This document shows positions 4,937 to 5,516 of a DNA stretch of 5,516 nucleotides, piece by piece. The DNA comes from an uncultured Oscillospiraceae bacterium (GTDB lineage: Bacteria; Bacillota; Clostridia; Oscillospirales; Ruminococcaceae). The stretch's first letter is position 1; each line of letters begins with the position of its first letter. The notes beneath the pieces are model-generated. The model was not told the origin of the DNA and did no database searches. It saw only the letters and a program-made list of their open reading frames with translations. The translations under genes were made by a program, and so were the position numbers. Location: NCBI GenBank assembly GCA_900543705.1, contig UQSL01000101.1, positions 1 to 5,516 of the forward strand, read 5' to 3'.

Positions 4937-4966
4937 AGTATAGCACAGCATCCTGTTTTCGGGCAA
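4937..4966 (-). promoter_or_regulatory. Candidate extended -10 promoter upstream of the reductase gene
   Basis: On the minus strand TTGCCC (4961-4966), an 18-base spacer and TGC-TATACT (-10 at 4937-4942) form the best promoter match upstream of the reductase. It would start near 4930 and give an unusually long leader of about 310 bases. A nearer but weaker alternative is TTGACT (4776-4781) with ATTACT (4753-4758), 17-base spacer. Confidence 0.45.
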
Positions 4967-5063
4967 GCGGGCAAAGACACAGCTCTTTTGATTGTACAAA
5001 GTGGCTGATTATCGGAAGTACGGTGTGTCAAGGAATCCCAGTGGGTTATCGTTTACGGGAATG

Positions 5064-5327
5064 TTATCCCGATACAATGTTGCGACGGAAAGACACCCTC
5101 TCCGGCAGCACGCCACCAAAGAGGGTTTTGCTGTTTGTTTGGTTGAACTAGACATGCTGCTGGACACCGTCGGGGGAGAGGACGCAGCCCTCCTGCAGCG
5201 CAAGTTCCATCTCAGGATTTCGTTTACCTGCGATGCGATATTCAAGGCGGTGAAAGGCCAGGTTGCGGATGATTTTTCGGAGATAAGCCTTCAAGGAATC
5301 CGGAATCACGGGAGGGATGGTGTTCCA
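5064..5327 (-). pseudogene. Decayed ECF-like (sigma-70 family) RNA polymerase sigma factor, C-terminal half
   Basis: Reading the minus strand from 5327 gives an open frame that begins WNTIPPVIPDSLKAYLRKI, continues RNLAFHRLEYRIAGKR, then ELALQEGC, and meets a TAG stop at 5148-5150. The W-N-x-IPP...P-x-SL-x-A-x-L-x-x-I-x-RNLA...R-x-x-A-x-KR pattern is the end of region 2 and the linker of clostridial sigma-70-family factors of the ECF type. In the same frame after the TAG, a further 27 codons include VLPERVSFRR, resembling the LP-x-E-R...F-x-RRY start of region 4, before a TAA at 5064-5066. No complete region 4.2 helix-turn-helix could be found in any frame. The N-terminal half, including -10 recognition, is absent: a TGA and then a terminator hairpin directly precede the Trp codon. 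It therefore has no start, an internal stop and probable frameshifts, and should be non-functional. The assignment is by recognised motif, not a search. Confidence 0.65.
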
Positions 5328-5332
5328 TCAAA

Positions 5333-5358
5333 TTGGCCCGGGAAAAATCCCGGGCCAA
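5333..5358 (-). terminator. Hairpin terminator after the right-edge partial gene
   Basis: TTGGCCCGGG (5333-5342) and CCCGGGCCAA (5349-5358) form a perfect 10-bp GC-rich stem with a 6-base loop. On the minus strand it lies 25 bases after the stop of the partial gene and is followed only by TTTG, a poor T-tract. It abuts the sigma-factor remnant, marking the point where that gene's 5' half is lost. Confidence 0.7.
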
Positions 5359-5383
5359 AACGATAATGTCTTATTACGAATTC

Positions 5384-5516
5384 CTATTTGAGGCTTGAGG
5401 TGTCAAAATCGGCCAGGTATTTCTGGCAGGCCTCTGCAATGGTCTTTAAAGCCTCGTCGCCAAACGGAGTGTCGAGGCCGGCAGTCTCCACCAGGCCGTT
5501 ATAGGTTTTGGTACCC
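5384..5516 (-). CDS. C-terminal 43 residues of an unidentified protein (partial)
   Basis: The last 43 codons and the TAG stop of a minus-strand gene that enters from beyond base 5516. The visible tail contains TYNGLVETAGLDTPFGDEAL and then KTIAEACQKYLADFDTSSLK, an amphipathic helix of the kind that closes an alpha/beta enzyme domain. Codon use resembles the neighbouring genes and a stable hairpin follows the stop by 25 bases, so it is very likely a real gene. The tail is too short for me to name the family. Confidence 0.75.
   Translation of the reverse strand, partial: GTKTYNGLVETAGLDTPFGDEALKTIAEACQKYLADFDTSSLK

Noticed and set aside
5009..5245. 78-codon minus-strand frame and a 124-codon plus-strand frame (4992-5366) over the same region.
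   Set aside because: Ser/Arg/Cys-rich or mixed composition with no family. The recognisable sigma-factor motifs are in a different minus-strand frame, so both are shadows of the decayed gene.

Overview
The window looks like chromosomal DNA of a low-to-mid GC Gram-positive bacterium, most likely a Clostridia/Oscillospirales-type anaerobe. The evidence is strong AGGAGG-type ribosome binding sites, sigma-A-like promoters with TGn extended -10 elements, intrinsic terminators, a CCA-encoding tRNA gene, a YtrA-type GntR repressor, a ferredoxin-fused aldo/keto reductase and the remains of a clostridial-style sigma factor. The taxon is inferred from gene style only. Nothing in the window marks a phage, a transposon or a CRISPR array.

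Layout. Nearly everything is on the minus strand. From left to right: a secreted CAP-domain lipoprotein (77-913, minus) with its own promoter; a short stretch with a doubtful 43-codon reading frame and a small terminator; a tRNA-Leu(UAA) gene with its own promoter and a very strong terminator (minus); a branched inverted-repeat structure next to a normal terminator; a sugar phosphate isomerase/epimerase-like TIM-barrel gene (1674-2528, minus); a divergent control region; a small YtrA-subfamily GntR regulator (2815-3180), the only clear plus-strand gene; about 400 bases with no confident gene; an aldo/keto reductase with a C-terminal two-cluster ferredoxin module (3587-4618, minus); a leader of about 300 bases; the decayed C-terminal half of an ECF-like sigma factor (about 5064-5327, minus); and the last 43 codons of an unidentified minus-strand gene that enters from the right edge.

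How it works together. The genes look like independent single-gene units rather than an operon: each has its own promoter and/or terminator. The one likely regulatory link is the divergent pair at 2529-2814. There the GntR regulator and the TIM-barrel isomerase are transcribed away from each other across several inverted and direct repeats, so the regulator may control itself and perhaps its neighbour. Its usual partner, an ABC transporter operon directly downstream, is missing. The isomerase and the aldo/keto reductase could both act on sugars or small carbonyl compounds, but the sequence gives no substrate.

I found no convincing new multi-gene system. The points most worth a second look are the sigma-factor remnant, the branched structure at 1553-1611, the repeat-rich divergent promoter region with a perfect DnaA-box match, and the long leader of the reductase with two mutually exclusive hairpins.
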